Counted from the stretch's first letter, positions 1 to 8,713 are shown. The stretch: DNA of 64,000 nucleotides from Sphingomonas sp. (GCF_026460985.1 NZ_JAPKNM010000025.1:1-64000); one strand, 5' to 3'. Notes: generated by a model from the sequence alone, not told the origin. Numbers and translations are program-made.

Positions 1-313
1 TAGCGCCGGCTGAACAATGGTGCGCCCGGATTATTGTGCTGTCGATCATTTGCAGGCTGGGGTTGCCGCCCCCGCTTTCGTTGAGGGCTTCGAGCAGCAA
101 CTCCCACAAGCCCGACAGCGTCCAGCGCCGGAACTGGCGGTAAACCGATGACCATTTGCCAAAATGCTCGTGCAGGTCGCGCCAGGCAACGCCCGTCCGT
201 GCGATCCAGAAAATCCCATCCAGGACAAGGCGGTGATCTCTCGGGCGCCGCCCGCTGCGCGCCCCGCGCTCAATCACGAACGGCTCAAGACACGCCCATT
301 CCTCGTCGCTCAT
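1..313 (-). mobile_element. IS5-family transposase, N-terminal part, cut by window edge
   Basis: Reading the minus strand from the ATG at 313 gives an uninterrupted frame to base 1, about 104 codons, beginning MSDEEWACLEPFVIERG. It contains the DUF4096-type N-terminal region of IS5/IS4 transposases (GVAWRDLHEHFGKWSSVYRQ) and, close to the edge, IDSTIIRAHHCSAGA, which carries the first aspartate of the DDE catalytic triad (IDST..RAH). The rest of the gene lies outside the window. A TTG at 328 in the same frame (LIRGLMSDEEW) is an alternative start. Its neighbour on the right is a divergently transcribed serine recombinase, so this end of the window is a mobile-element-rich region. Intactness cannot be judged because the C-terminus and the left inverted repeat are missing. 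Confidence 0.85.
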
Positions 314-419
314 CAAACCCCGGATCAAGACAGCCTCCCAAAAGCTACCTTGAATCAGAGCCTACGCGATTTGGGAATCCTCTTTGTCAACACGTCCTAG
401 AACCTATTGGGACACAGCG

Positions 420-974
420 ATGACGACCAAAATCTACGGTTACGCCCGCGTCAGCACCGAGGACCAAGACTGCTCCATACAAGAGAAGGCGCTCTACGGA
501 GCAGGCTGCGACATCGTCCGTAGCGAGCAGAAGAGCGGAGCCACCACTGACGGTCGTCGCGAACTGGAGACGCTGCTCGACTTCATTCGCTCCGGCGACA
601 CTCTCATGATCACCCGGATCGACCGGCTAGCTCGCTCCGTCGCGGACCTTGAGGCTATCGTCGGAATCCTGAAGGAGCGTGGGGCGTTCCTGCGGGCGAC
701 CGAGCAGCCCATCGATACCTCCACGCCGGCAGGGGTAGCGTTCCTTCAAATGCTCGCAGTCTTCGCGCAGTTCGAAACAGCCATTCGACGGGAACGCCAA
801 ATGGAAGGCATCGCGAAGGCGAAGGATGCAGGTGTCTATAAGGGTCGCAAGCCCACCGTCCCTGTCGACGAGGTTCGCCGCCTCAAAGCCGAGGGACTCC
901 GGCCCGCCGACATCGCGCGCCAGCTCAAGATCGGTCGAGGGAGTGTCTACAGGGCCCTTGAACGCGCCGCGTAG
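420..974 (+). CDS. Serine recombinase of the resolvase/invertase family
   Basis: 184 aa, the usual size of Tn3-type resolvases and Hin/Pin invertases. The N-terminal catalytic domain begins IYGYARVSTEDQD, with the family arginine (R10) and the nucleophilic serine (S12). It continues with RIDRLARSVADL (about residues 66-77) and AQFETAIRRERQMEGIAKAK (about 116-135), the helix leading into the DNA-binding part. The C-terminus (GLRPADIARQLKIGRGSVYRAL) is a helix-turn-helix. The ATG at 420 starts the conserved strand directly; an in-frame ATG 36 bp upstream adds residues with no family similarity. The gene is divergent from the IS5 transposase. No large transposase TnpA is present, so it may belong to a decayed transposon or act as a stand-alone resolvase/invertase. 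Confidence 0.9.
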   Translation: MTTKIYGYARVSTEDQDCSIQEKALYGAGCDIVRSEQKSGATTDGRRELETLLDFIRSGDTLMITRIDRLARSVADLEAIVGILKERGAFLRATEQPIDTSTPAGVAFLQMLAVFAQFETAIRRERQMEGIAKAKDAGVYKGRKPTVPVDEVRRLKAEGLRPADIARQLKIGRGSVYRALERAA

Positions 975-1020
975 CTGCCTACGTGGGCTTGCCATGGCCT
1001 GCTTTTTTTAGCTCCCCTTC

Positions 1021-2277
1021 TTACTCATCTGTTCCGCGCGCGTCCCCTCGACCCCTCCTTCGAGGCCGAGAGGGACGAGGAGGAACCGCTTGGCGAAGCG
1101 TCTCGATTTTCGAAGGCATCACGGCAACTCGATTTAGGAAATCCTCAGCGGCGACTAAGATGGTCTCAAGCTGCTCCGGCTCCGGCCTCCAACCCCGATG
1201 CACAGCAGCGCTGCCCGCATCGGTGAGCACTACGAAAGTTGCATGTTCGTCCGCGCCAATGACGCCGTCGTCGCGAAGCGAGTTCAATTTCTCATCGAAT
1301 CTTCCGCCTGGATCGGCACCGGCCAGCTCAAATGCGCGATCTAGCACGGCCCGAACTCCCATCCCGGCGACCGTGAATAGATTTTCATTCAAAGCCGTAT
1401 ACGTCTCATCAAGAAGACGACGTATCGTCTCATCCGTCAGTTCAGGAAACCAAGGTGGCCGGGAGCGCCGCGCATACGGCGGCCAGTAGGTGGTCGTTGG
1501 TCTCGATACCGTTTCCCATTCACCAGTCCTTGGGTTCTGCTCCTGCTCTTGATCCTCGGAAAAGGTTACTTCGCGTCGAGCGTACAGAGAGCCGCATCCG
1601 CCACATTTTAACACGCTCAATGTAGTTGTTTCGTAGACGTCGTCATCTGGCGGATCGCGCTCCGTATGGCTCGCTACGACCTCGGCTCGCCTCCTAGGGC
1701 CACATACTGGACATTCGCCTAACACGATCTCTGGGCGATCAGTTGTAGGAGAAGGAGGGGCCGGCTGTCTGGCTGGGGCGGGCTCCGGCTCATCGAGACG
1801 TGCCCAACCTCTTGGCGTGATCCCCCAACCGCCATCGTTCGTCATTTTGATTAGCCCGTCGCTAATCGCGTGCTCCACCAGCTCTGCCACCCGCTGCCCG
1901 TTCTTGGCGCCGACAACTGCCGAGAGATCATTGAATGGAGGCGCGCGCACGGACCCAAGGCGGTCATCGTCTAGGATCTCCGCCATCCAGTTCAAAAGAT
2001 TGATCACCTGTACTGCTAGCGTTGGCAGCCGCGTGCCGATCAGGTCGTCCAAGTTGCTGCTGTTGACGTTGAGCCAATCACCTTCGGATGTCCGATGTCG
2101 CACGGCATAGCTCAACCGGGCGACGACGGCAGGATCGTCCTCAATGCGAGCGCCAAGCATAGCTCGGGCCGTTAAGGTTATGACGTAGGGCCCACAACGC
2201 GGGCAGCGCACTTGCCGGTAGTCGCCACCGCCACCCTGCTCGGAGGGCTCACGACAAATCGGGCATGGCTTAGACAT
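1021..2277 (-). CDS. DUF4145-domain protein with two zinc-ribbon pairs
   Basis: 418 aa, no signal peptide or membrane segment. N-terminal zinc ribbon: CPIC at 5-8 and CPRC at 25-28. Residues 30-165 look alpha-helical. A proline-rich linker (165-180) leads to a second cysteine set, CPVC (189-192) and CGGC (225-228). The C-terminal part, about 281-390, has the DUF4145 pattern: helix DETYTALNENLFTVAGMGVR, then L..LRDDGVI and LTDAGSAAVHRG. The tail is Arg-rich and unstructured. DUF4145 is a helical domain often seen in variable regions beside restriction or toxin-like genes; its biochemical role is not known to me. Position next to a recombinase and an IS5 transposase suggests horizontally acquired cargo. 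Function is not assigned. Confidence 0.75.
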   Translation of the reverse strand: MSKPCPICREPSEQGGGGDYRQVRCPRCGPYVITLTARAMLGARIEDDPAVVARLSYAVRHRTSEGDWLNVNSSNLDDLIGTRLPTLAVQVINLLNWMAEILDDDRLGSVRAPPFNDLSAVVGAKNGQRVAELVEHAISDGLIKMTNDGGWGITPRGWARLDEPEPAPARQPAPPSPTTDRPEIVLGECPVCGPRRRAEVVASHTERDPPDDDVYETTTLSVLKCGGCGSLYARREVTFSEDQEQEQNPRTGEWETVSRPTTTYWPPYARRSRPPWFPELTDETIRRLLDETYTALNENLFTVAGMGVRAVLDRAFELAGADPGGRFDEKLNSLRDDGVIGADEHATFVVLTDAGSAAVHRGWRPEPEQLETILVAAEDFLNRVAVMPSKIETLRQAVPPRPSRPRRRGRGDARGTDE

Positions 2278-2506
2278 GGACCATCGCTACGAGAAGAACG
2301 CGTTGGTTGGAAGAAGCACTAGGAGTTGGTCGGCTCGCAGACCAATGAGCGTTTGTAGTTTGGAGGCTTGCCGTAGGTACGGGCGCTTGGTACGGAACGC
2401 TCATCAACCGGGCAAAAAGAACCTAACAAAATCAACGTCATGATGGGCGGGCGTGACTCTCCAGCCCTGTCCACCATCGCATGAAATCGACGCTTCCCGC
2501 CGATCC

Positions 2507-2571
2507 CCAACCATCCGGTTGGGGCCGGGAGAGCGGTTTCCGCCGTTCCAACCATTTGGTTGGATCCGGGA
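2507..2571. repeat. Two direct copies of a CCAACC..GGTTGG palindromic unit
   Basis: Unit 1 starts at 2507 (CCAACCATCCGGTTGG, then GGCCGGGA) and unit 2 at 2548 (CCAACCATTTGGTTGG, then ATCCGGGA). The offset is 41 bp. The six-base arms CCAACC/GGTTGG are identical in both copies, whereas the four-base spacer differs (ATCC against ATTT). The arrangement resembles a tandem dimeric protein-binding site. A recombinase or regulator site is possible, but nothing in the sequence identifies the protein. Confidence 0.55.
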
Positions 2572-2773
2572 ATGGCGGATTTGCGCCGTTTCCGGGCATT
2601 TCGGATGGTTTGCCGGTTGACGAACTTTACCGGTGCATACGCGCGCACGGGAGCGCGAACCGAGCGTGGCGGGGTGGGGGCTCTGCGGGGCGTTCATGGA
2701 GTGAACGTAAGCAGAACAAATCCTACATTGCCAGTGGCGCTGCGTGGGGCGGGGTACACGCGTGGCTCTTCAC

Positions 2774-2801
2774 TAGCCCCTCCCCTGAAGGGGAGGGGCT
2801 A
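2774..2801. terminator. GC-rich perfect hairpin
   Basis: TAGCCCCTCCCC (2774-2785), loop TGAA, GGGGAGGGGCTA (2790-2801): a 12-bp perfect stem. It has no U-tract on the plus strand. It resembles the outer CCCCTCCCT/AGGGAGGGG hairpins of the type A elements elsewhere in the window and lies about 140 bp upstream of the DUF6250 gene. Confidence 0.45.
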
Positions 2802-2941
2802 TAGTGAATGTCCCACAATATGAGCATTGATGCCACATGTCGTGAATTCGCTTCCAATCCTCCCGGACGTGGCTATTTTGCCGCCGGGCATGCCGAAGAA
2901 CGGCGCTCGCGGCGGGACCGCCATTGGAGGAGGAAGCGCAG

Positions 2942-3637
2942 ATGCTACGGCCTTGGCAGGGAATCACCCGCGCCCGAGCCGTCATGGCTGCGGGGTGCCT
3001 GCTCCTCTCCGGCTGCGCGGTGGGTACCATGGGTTCCCGACAGCTATCCCCGACCGCATCCGAATGGCGAATCGAGGCCGAGCAGCCTGCGCGGGTGACG
3101 TTCGGGGAGGGGATCGACATCGATACGCCTGCGGGCCTGTCGCTTTGGTACCGGACGCCGCTCGCCGGGCCGGTGGCGATCGAATTCGAGGCGATGGCGG
3201 TGGCCGAGGGCGGCGCCAACGATGCGGTGAGCGACCTCAACGCCTTCTGGATGGCGAGCGATGCCGCGGCGCCCGACGGTTCGGTGTTCGCGAAAGGCCG
3301 TTCAGGCGCCTTCGCCGAATATGACGACCTTCGGACCTATTATGTCGGCATCGGCGGCAACCGGAACACGACGACGCGCTTCCGCCGCTATGTCGGCATG
3401 CCCGGCAACCGGCCGCTGCTGCCCGAGCACGACCTGGCCGGCGCGGAGGATTTGCTCGTTCCCAATCGCTGGACGCGCGTGCGGCTGATCGCCGACGGGC
3501 GTCGCATCGTCGTGGAGCGCGATGGGCGGCGGATATTCGCGCTCGACGACGCCCAGCCCTATGCGCGCGGCTGGTTCGCGCTGCGCACCACCAAGAGCCA
3601 TTTGCGCATCCGCAACCTGCGCATCGGCAAGCCATGA
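2942..3637 (+). CDS. DUF6250-like lipoprotein
   Basis: 231 aa. A type II signal peptide ends in the lipobox LLSGC (Cys25), so the protein is predicted to be lipid-anchored in the periplasm or outer membrane. The mature part looks like an all-beta, lectin-like sandwich of the DUF6250 type: GLSLWYRTPLAGPVAIEFEA, SDLNAFWMASD, then the closing strands of the repeated VRLIADGRRIVVERDGRRIF kind. The ATG at 2942 is preceded by GGAGGAGG (2926-2933) at good spacing. The stop overlaps the first in-frame ATG of the downstream PL26-like gene, so the two are one operon. DUF6250 proteins occur with pectin-degrading enzymes; catalytic or purely binding function cannot be told from sequence. Confidence 0.75.
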   Translation: MLRPWQGITRARAVMAAGCLLLSGCAVGTMGSRQLSPTASEWRIEAEQPARVTFGEGIDIDTPAGLSLWYRTPLAGPVAIEFEAMAVAEGGANDAVSDLNAFWMASDAAAPDGSVFAKGRSGAFAEYDDLRTYYVGIGGNRNTTTRFRRYVGMPGNRPLLPEHDLAGAEDLLVPNRWTRVRLIADGRRIVVERDGRRIFALDDAQPYARGWFALRTTKSHLRIRNLRIGKP

Positions 3638-3651
3638 GCGGGGAGAGAGAC

Positions 3652-6366
3652 ATGCGCCTGACGCGACGGACGATGATACACGGCACGATCCTGTCGGCGG
3701 CGGTCGCAGGGGCCGGGCCAGCATTGGCGCAATCGCGGAGGGGACGGAGCGTCGAGGCGCCGGTTCGCTGGATCGACGGCGCCGCGCCCGAATTGCACAA
3801 CGGCCAGACCTTCGGGGTCGCCTGGGTGCGCGGCGCCCTCTCCAAGGGACAGGCGCTGACGGTGCGCGGCGCGGGCGGCGAGGCGGTGCCCTCGCAGAGC
3901 TGGCCGACGGCGTACTGGCCCGACGGCTCGGTCAAATGGACTGCGCACGCGGTGCCGCCCGGTGTGACCGGCGAGAAGCTCGTCGTCGCCAACGGCCGTC
4001 CCGCATTGCCTGCGGCACCGGTGTCGGTGCGCGAGACCGCCGAAGCGATCTTCGTCCGCTCGGGCACGCTCGAATGGGAAATCGCGAAGTCCGGTCCGGC
4101 GGCGATCCGCTCGGCGAGGAACGGCGAGCGTGTGCTGCTCGCCAATGCCCGGCTGCTCGGCGAGATCCGCGCCGGTTCGCCCGAAGGCGAGCGTATCGCG
4201 CTGACCGGGACGATCGAGCGCGCGGTGGTCGAGCAGAAGGGGCCGGTGCGCGCGGTGGTTCGGCTCGAGGGGCATCATGTCGGCGGCGGGCGATCGGTGC
4301 TGCCGTTCGTGGTGCGGCTCTATGCCTATGCGGGGTCGGAGGCGCTGCGCGTGGTGCACAGCTTCGTGCTCGATATCGAGGCGACCGACCATGTCTCGGC
4401 GCTCGGCATCGCCACCGACGTGCCGATGCGTGGCGCGCTGCACGATCGCCATGTCCGCCTCGCCACCGCCGACGACGCGATGTTCGTCGAGGCGGTACGC
4501 CCGCTCACCGGGCTGCGGCGCGATCCGGGCAAGGCGGTGCGCGACGCGCAGATCGCCGGGCGGGCGGTCCCGGCGGAAATGCGCGATCCGGTGGGCAAGC
4601 TGCTCGAGCGTATTCCGGCCTGGAACGACTTCAGCCTCTCCCAGCTCAACGCCAACGGCTTCACGCTCACCAAGCGCACCGGCGAGGGCCATGGCTGGAT
4701 CGACGCCGACGAGGGCCACCGCGCGCCCGGCTTCGGCTATGTCGGCTCGCCTGAGGGCGGTGCGGCGATCGCGGCGCGCTATTTCTGGCAGCGCCACCCG
4801 ACCCAGATCGACATCCGGGATGCCGCCTCGGACACCGCCAGCCTGACCGCCTGGCTCTGGTCGCCGGATGCGAAGCCGATGGATCTGCGCCCCTATCACG
4901 GCACGATGGGGATGGAGAGCTTCGCCGCGCAGAACCAGGGGCTCGATATCACCTATGAGGATTACGAGCCCGGCTGGGACGATCCAAAAGGGATAGCGCG
5001 GACCAGCGAGCTGATGCTCTGGGCGTTCGACGCGACGCCCGAGACCCCGCGGCTCCAGGCGCTCGCTCGCGCCGCGGCGACGCCGCCCCAGCTGATGGCC
5101 GAGCCCGCGCACCTCCATGCCGCGGGGGTGTTCGGCGATTGGGGGCTGCCCGACCGCTCGACGCCGCAGCGCGCGCTGATCGAGGACCAGCTCGCCAATC
5201 TGGTCGATTTCTATGCAGGCGAGGTCGATCGGCGGAGCTGGTACGGCTTCTGGGACCATGGCGACGTGATGCACAGCTATGACAGCGACCGGCATCAGTG
5301 GAAGTACGACATCGGCGGCTTCGCCTGGGCGAACAGCGAGCTCTCGCCCGATCTCTGGCTTTGGTACACCGCGCTGCGCTCGGGCGACGCCAGGACCTGG
5401 CGGCTCGCCGAGGCGATGACGCGCCATACCGGTGAGGTCGACGTCTATCATATGGGCCGCTTCGCCGGGCTGGGCACGCGCCACGGCGTCCAGCATTGGA
5501 GTGACAGCTCGAAGCAGCCGCGCGTCAGCAACGCGGCGTACCGGCGCATCTTCTATTATCTCACCGCCGACGAGCGCGTCGGCGACCTGATGCGCGCGCT
5601 GGTGACCTCCGAGCAGACGCTCCAGCATGTCGAGATCGGGCGCAAGACCGGCGCGCCCAAGGAGCAATTGCCCGAGGGCGTGATCCAGATGGCGTTCGGC
5701 ACCACCTGGGCGGTGTGCGCGGGCGCCTGGCTCACCGAATGGGAGCGGACGGGCGACACGCGCTGGCGCGACCGCATCGCCGCGGGGATGGACAGCATCG
5801 GCCGCATGCCGAACGGCTGGCTGACCGGCGGCGCGCCCTATGACTTGAAGAGCGGGCGCTTCCTGACCCGCGACACTATCGGCATCTCGCACCTCAACGC
5901 GGTGTTCGGCGCGGTCGAGATCCAGGCCGAGCTGATCCAGCTGATCGACATGCCGCGCTTCCGTGCGGCCTGGCTCGATTATTGCCGCTGGTTCAATGCG
6001 CCGCGCGCCGAATGGGCGGCGAAGTTCGACCGGCCCTATGGCGGGCGCAACCTGAGGCAGGGCCATTCGCGGCTCACTGCCTATGTCGCGAAGGCGACCG
6101 GTGATGCGGCGCTCGCCGCCCGCGCGGCGGAGGAATTCTATTCGGGCGAGGCGGGGCAGCGCATGGCCAGGGACCCGCGCGTCAAGCTGCCCGGCGGGGT
6201 GGTCGAATGGCCCGGCGTATCGACCAACGGCGCGTCGCAATGGGGCCTCGCCGCGATCCAGACGCTGGCGCTGGTGCCCGAGGCGCTCGACACGGTGCCG
6301 GTGCCCACGCGCGCGCCGCGGGCGGATCAGGCGAACCCGGAGCAGGGACCGAGTTATCGGCCGTAA
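3652..6366 (+). CDS. Exo-rhamnogalacturonan lyase-family protein (PL26-like)
   Basis: 904 aa. The N-terminus MRLTRRTMIHGTILSAAVAG is a twin-arginine-type signal ending in ALAQ, so export to the periplasm is predicted. The mature N-terminal part (VRWIDGAAPELHNGQTFGV, SWPTAYWPDGSVKW) matches the RIFT-barrel domain of PcRGLX-type proteins, followed by a large alpha-helical domain rich in Trp, His and Tyr (for example YGFWDHGDVMHSYDSDRHQW) and a C-terminal beta domain. PL26 enzymes release unsaturated disaccharides from rhamnogalacturonan I. The chosen start follows GGGAGAGA (3641-3648); an ATG at 3634 overlapping the previous stop is the alternative. The substrate is inferred from family resemblance only. 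The TonB receptors of the window are 40 kb away, so no dedicated receptor is adjacent. Confidence 0.8.
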   Translation: MRLTRRTMIHGTILSAAVAGAGPALAQSRRGRSVEAPVRWIDGAAPELHNGQTFGVAWVRGALSKGQALTVRGAGGEAVPSQSWPTAYWPDGSVKWTAHAVPPGVTGEKLVVANGRPALPAAPVSVRETAEAIFVRSGTLEWEIAKSGPAAIRSARNGERVLLANARLLGEIRAGSPEGERIALTGTIERAVVEQKGPVRAVVRLEGHHVGGGRSVLPFVVRLYAYAGSEALRVVHSFVLDIEATDHVSALGIATDVPMRGALHDRHVRLATADDAMFVEAVRPLTGLRRDPGKAVRDAQIAGRAVPAEMRDPVGKLLERIPAWNDFSLSQLNANGFTLTKRTGEGHGWIDADEGHRAPGFGYVGSPEGGAAIAARYFWQRHPTQIDIRDAASDTASLTAWLWSPDAKPMDLRPYHGTMGMESFAAQNQGLDITYEDYEPGWDDPKGIARTSELMLWAFDATPETPRLQALARAAATPPQLMAEPAHLHAAGVFGDWGLPDRSTPQRALIEDQLANLVDFYAGEVDRRSWYGFWDHGDVMHSYDSDRHQWKYDIGGFAWANSELSPDLWLWYTALRSGDARTWRLAEAMTRHTGEVDVYHMGRFAGLGTRHGVQHWSDSSKQPRVSNAAYRRIFYYLTADERVGDLMRALVTSEQTLQHVEIGRKTGAPKEQLPEGVIQMAFGTTWAVCAGAWLTEWERTGDTRWRDRIAAGMDSIGRMPNGWLTGGAPYDLKSGRFLTRDTIGISHLNAVFGAVEIQAELIQLIDMPRFRAAWLDYCRWFNAPRAEWAAKFDRPYGGRNLRQGHSRLTAYVAKATGDAALAARAAEEFYSGEAGQRMARDPRVKLPGGVVEWPGVSTNGASQWGLAAIQTLALVPEALDTVPVPTRAPRADQANPEQGPSYRP

Positions 6367-6370
6367 AGCT

Positions 6371-6517
6371 CCCCTCCCTGAAAGGGAGGGGTAGGGGGTG
6401 GGTGCGCGCGTCTGCGCGCTCAAAAGACTCGCCAATCGTGCCGCAAAAGGCACCGGCCGGGGCATCGAGCCCCGGCCGGTGCCAACCCACCCCTAACCCC
6501 TCCCTTGCAGGGAGGGG
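6371..6517. repeat. Type A intergenic element, copy 1
   Basis: The element begins with CCCCTCCCT..AGGGAGGGG, continues with GGGTGGGTGCGCGCGTCTG and AAAAGACTC, and ends with ACCCACCCCTAACCCCTCCC. Its centre is a perfect hairpin: 15-base arm GGCACCGGCCGGGGC (6449-6463), loop ATCGA, matching arm to 6483. It starts five bases after the PL26 stop. On the minus strand the hairpin is followed by TTTTG, so it may terminate transcription coming from rdgB. Confidence 0.75.
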
Positions 6518-6544
6518 GAATTTGAATGTCGATACAACCTAGTC

Positions 6545-6652
6545 GTCACCCCGGCCGAAGTGCCGGGGTCCACCGTGCCGCAACGGTAGGGCTGGAGGCT
6601 CCAGCTTCTCACCCATCCGCAAAGTGGACCCCGGCACTTCGGCCGGGGTGAC
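6545..6652. repeat. Type D paired inverted repeat, copy 1
   Basis: Left arm starts GTCACCCCGGCCGAAGTG and right arm ends CACTTCGGCCGGGGTGAC. Each arm can also fold by itself (CCCCGG..CCGGGG), and the two are exact reverse complements over about 28 bases. The pair lies just downstream of the rdgB stop. Confidence 0.7.
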
Positions 6653-6663
6653 GGTATGGGTGT

Positions 6664-7293
6664 TTAGAAAACCGCCGCCACCAATTGCCGGAACGCATCG
6701 GCGCGGTGGCTCATCGCGTGCTTGGCCTCGGGCTCCATCTCGCCATAGGTCACCGCGTGGCCGTTGGGCACGAACACCGGGTCGTAGCCGAACCCCTTGT
6801 CGCCGCGCGGGGGCCAGGTCAGCACGCCGTCGGCGCGGCCCTCGAACCACTCGACATGGCCGTCGGGCCAGGCGAGCGCGAGCGCGCAGACGAAATGCGC
6901 GTCGCGGCCGGTCTCGGGCGGGAGGGCTGCGAGGCGATCCTCGACCCGCTGCATCGCGACGCGGAAGTCCTTGGTCTCGCCCGCCCAGCGCGCCGAGAAG
7001 ATGCCCGGCTCGCCGCCCAAAGCCTCGACGCACAGCCCGCTGTCGTCGGCCAGCGCGGGCAGGCCGGACAGGTCCGCCGCCTGCAGCGCCTTCAATTCGG
7101 CATTGGCGACGAAGGTCGTCCCCGTCTCGTCGGGCTCGGGCAAGTCGAGATCGGCCGCCGACACCGGCTCGATGCCGTACGGCCCGAGCAGCGCCCTGAT
7201 CTCGCGCACCTTGCCGGCGTTGTGGCTGGCGATCACCAGCTTGCCGGGTGCAAGCTTGCGGATCGCCTGGGGGGTGTCGCCTTCGCCGCTCAT
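6664..7293 (-). CDS. rdgB: Non-canonical purine NTP pyrophosphatase
   Basis: 209 aa, the normal length for the Ham1/RdgB family. It hydrolyses dITP, XTP and ITP to monophosphates and so keeps deaminated purines out of nucleic acids. Family blocks are present in order: [15 protein letters not shown] (substrate and Mg binding), [25 protein letters not shown], and [11 protein letters not shown] near the C-terminus. The ATG at 7293 overlaps the rph stop by the ATGA arrangement, so it is translationally coupled as the second gene of an rph-rdgB operon, an order common in alphaproteobacteria. hemN, which often follows, is absent here; two repeat elements occupy that place. Confidence 0.95.
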   Translation of the reverse strand: MSGEGDTPQAIRKLAPGKLVIASHNAGKVREIRALLGPYGIEPVSAADLDLPEPDETGTTFVANAELKALQAADLSGLPALADDSGLCVEALGGEPGIFSARWAGETKDFRVAMQRVEDRLAALPPETGRDAHFVCALALAWPDGHVEWFEGRADGVLTWPPRGDKGFGYDPVFVPNGHAVTYGEMEPEAKHAMSHRADAFRQLVAAVF

Positions 7294-8003
7294 TGTACGG
7301 CCTTCAACTGCGCGGCGAAGATCTGGTTGCACCCGATCCGCGCGAGGCGGAGCAGGCGGAGCAGGCCTTCCTCGTCGTAACACGCGCCCTCGGCGGTCGC
7401 CTGCGCCTCGGCGATCTTGCCGTCGGCGAGCAGCACGAAGTTGGCGTCGGCATCGGCGGCCGAGTCTTCGTCATAGTCGAGGTCGAGCACCGGATTGCCC
7501 TGATAGATGCCGGCGCTGACCGCGGCGACCTGGGTGAGGATCGGGTCCTTCTCGAGCAATCCGGCGGTGAGCAGCTTGTTGGTCGCGATGCGCAGCGCCA
7601 CCCAGGCGCCCGAGATCGCCGCGGTGCGCGTGCCGCCATCGGCCTGGAGCACGTCGCAATCGAGCGTGATCTGGCGCTCGCCGAGCAGCTTGAGATCGGT
7701 CACCGCGCGCAAGGAACGCCCGATCAGTCGCTGGATCTCCTGGGTACGGCCCGATTGCTTGCCCTTGGCCGCCTCGCGCTGACCGCGGGTGTGGGTGGCG
7801 CGGGGGAGCATGCCATATTCGGCGGTGACCCAGCCCTCGCCCTTGCCGCGCAGCCAGGGCGGGATCCGCTCCTCGATGCTCGCGGTCACCAGCACGCGCG
7901 TGTCGCCGAAGCCGATCAGCACCGATCCCTCCGCGTGGCGGGTGAAATTGGGCTCGATGGTGATGCTGCGCATCTCGTCGGGGGCGCGGCCGGATGGGCG
8001 CAT
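7290..8003 (-). CDS. rph: Ribonuclease PH
   Basis: 237 aa, family length. A phosphorolytic 3'-5' exoribonuclease that trims tRNA 3' ends. Recognisable blocks: [30 protein letters not shown], the substrate and phosphate region [20 protein letters not shown], and [20 protein letters not shown]. The start at 8003 leaves a short leader ([10 protein letters not shown]) before the conserved core, as is common for this gene. It is the first gene of the operon with rdgB and is divergent from the DUF6438 lipoprotein, with 90 bp between them for promoters. Confidence 0.95.
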   Translation of the reverse strand: MRPSGRAPDEMRSITIEPNFTRHAEGSVLIGFGDTRVLVTASIEERIPPWLRGKGEGWVTAEYGMLPRATHTRGQREAAKGKQSGRTQEIQRLIGRSLRAVTDLKLLGERQITLDCDVLQADGGTRTAAISGAWVALRIATNKLLTAGLLEKDPILTQVAAVSAGIYQGNPVLDLDYDEDSAADADANFVLLADGKIAEAQATAEGACYDEEGLLRLLRLARIGCNQIFAAQLKAVQ

Positions 8004-8093
8004 CGGTTCATTCTCCTGAAAAGTCGGTCGCGCCAAGTAGACGGTCGACGGCGAACGCGCCAGTGTCGGCGCATGATCCGTTGGAGGGGCGCG

Positions 8094-8594
8094 ATGAAGC
8101 AGTGGGTGGGATTGAGCGTGGCCGCACTGGCGCTGGCGGGGTGCATCCCGGCGGGGCGCCCGCCGCAGGGCCCGATGCCGATCGAAGGCGATTCGATAAC
8201 CTACGAGACCGGCCCCTGCTTCGGCCGCTGCCCGGTCTATGCGGTGACGGTGCGGCCCGACGGCACGGGCACGTTCGAGGGCAAGCGCTTCACCGCGGTG
8301 AGCGGCGCGCGCAGCTTCACGCTGAGCCGCGCCGAATATGACGCCTTCGCCGCGCGGCTCGCGCCGTACCGCCCGGCGAGCGGGGACGTGCGCTATTCGC
8401 ACGGCGAGCCCAACTGCCCGAGCGCGCCGACCGACATGCCGAGCATCGACATACGCTGGTCGCGCGCAATCGGCGACAGCCAGGGGCTGTATTTCTACCT
8501 CGGCTGCCGTCGCGGCAACGAGGCGGTGGCGGAAGCGCTGGGTGGGGCGGTGGAGCTGCTGCCGGTGCACGCGTTGATTGGGGAGCGGCCGTGA
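8094..8594 (+). CDS. DUF6438-like lipoprotein
   Basis: 166 aa. Signal peptide with lipobox ALAGC (Cys17), so a predicted lipoprotein. The mature part has the DUF6438 signature [15 protein letters not shown] followed by DGTGTFEG and a long central helix ([16 protein letters not shown]). Four further cysteines (the CFGRC pair, NCPS and GCRRG) may form periplasmic disulfides. Ribosome site GGAGGGG at 8083-8089 fixes the ATG at 8094. It sits between the divergent rph operon and hrcA. The biochemical role of DUF6438 is not known to me. Confidence 0.8.
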   Translation: MKQWVGLSVAALALAGCIPAGRPPQGPMPIEGDSITYETGPCFGRCPVYAVTVRPDGTGTFEGKRFTAVSGARSFTLSRAEYDAFAARLAPYRPASGDVRYSHGEPNCPSAPTDMPSIDIRWSRAIGDSQGLYFYLGCRRGNEAVAEALGGAVELLPVHALIGERP

Positions 8595-8597
8595 TTC

Positions 8598-8676
8598 GTC
8601 ATTCCGGCGAACGCCGGGATCTCGTGCAACAGGCCGTTCGCTCGCCGCCTGAGGTCCCGGCTTTCGCCGGGATGAC
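8598..8676. repeat. Type D paired inverted repeat, copy 2
   Basis: GTCATTCCGGCGAACGCCGG (8598 onward) and CCGGCTTTCGCCGGGATGAC (to 8676) form two self-folding arms that are imperfect reverse complements of each other. They fill the gap between the DUF6438 gene and hrcA, ending 37 bp before the hrcA start. Confidence 0.7.
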
Positions 8677-8713
8677 GGTTGGCGCAACGAGCCAGCACGC
8701 TACATAGGATCCC

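Larger units (their letters stand above)
2278..2941. other. 664-bp gap between accessory region and rhamnogalacturonan genes
   Basis: No reading frame here has a convincing start, ribosome site or recognisable product. The gap holds a direct repeat of a palindromic unit (2507-2571) and a strong hairpin (2774-2801), listed separately. The segment 2320-2480 is less GC-rich in appearance than the surrounding genes. It probably marks the boundary of the accessory segment carrying the recombinase and the DUF4145 gene. Confidence 0.5.

Noticed and set aside
46-273. 75-codon minus-strand frame at the left edge
   Set aside because: It is out of frame with the IS5 transposase, whose real frame (from 313) shows the DDE and DUF4096 motifs.
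420-974. Serine recombinase as evidence of a complete Tn3 transposon
   Set aside because: No TnpA gene and no 38-bp Tn3-type terminal repeats are seen in the neighbouring sequence.
3559-6465. 968-codon open frame opposite the PL26-like gene
   Set aside because: Arg/Ala/His-rich shadow frame with no recognisable domain; the plus strand encodes a typical exported enzyme.
8595-8713. Possible CIRCE operator for HrcA
   Set aside because: No TTAGCACTC..GAGTGCTAA-like sequence is present; the gap holds a type D repeat instead.
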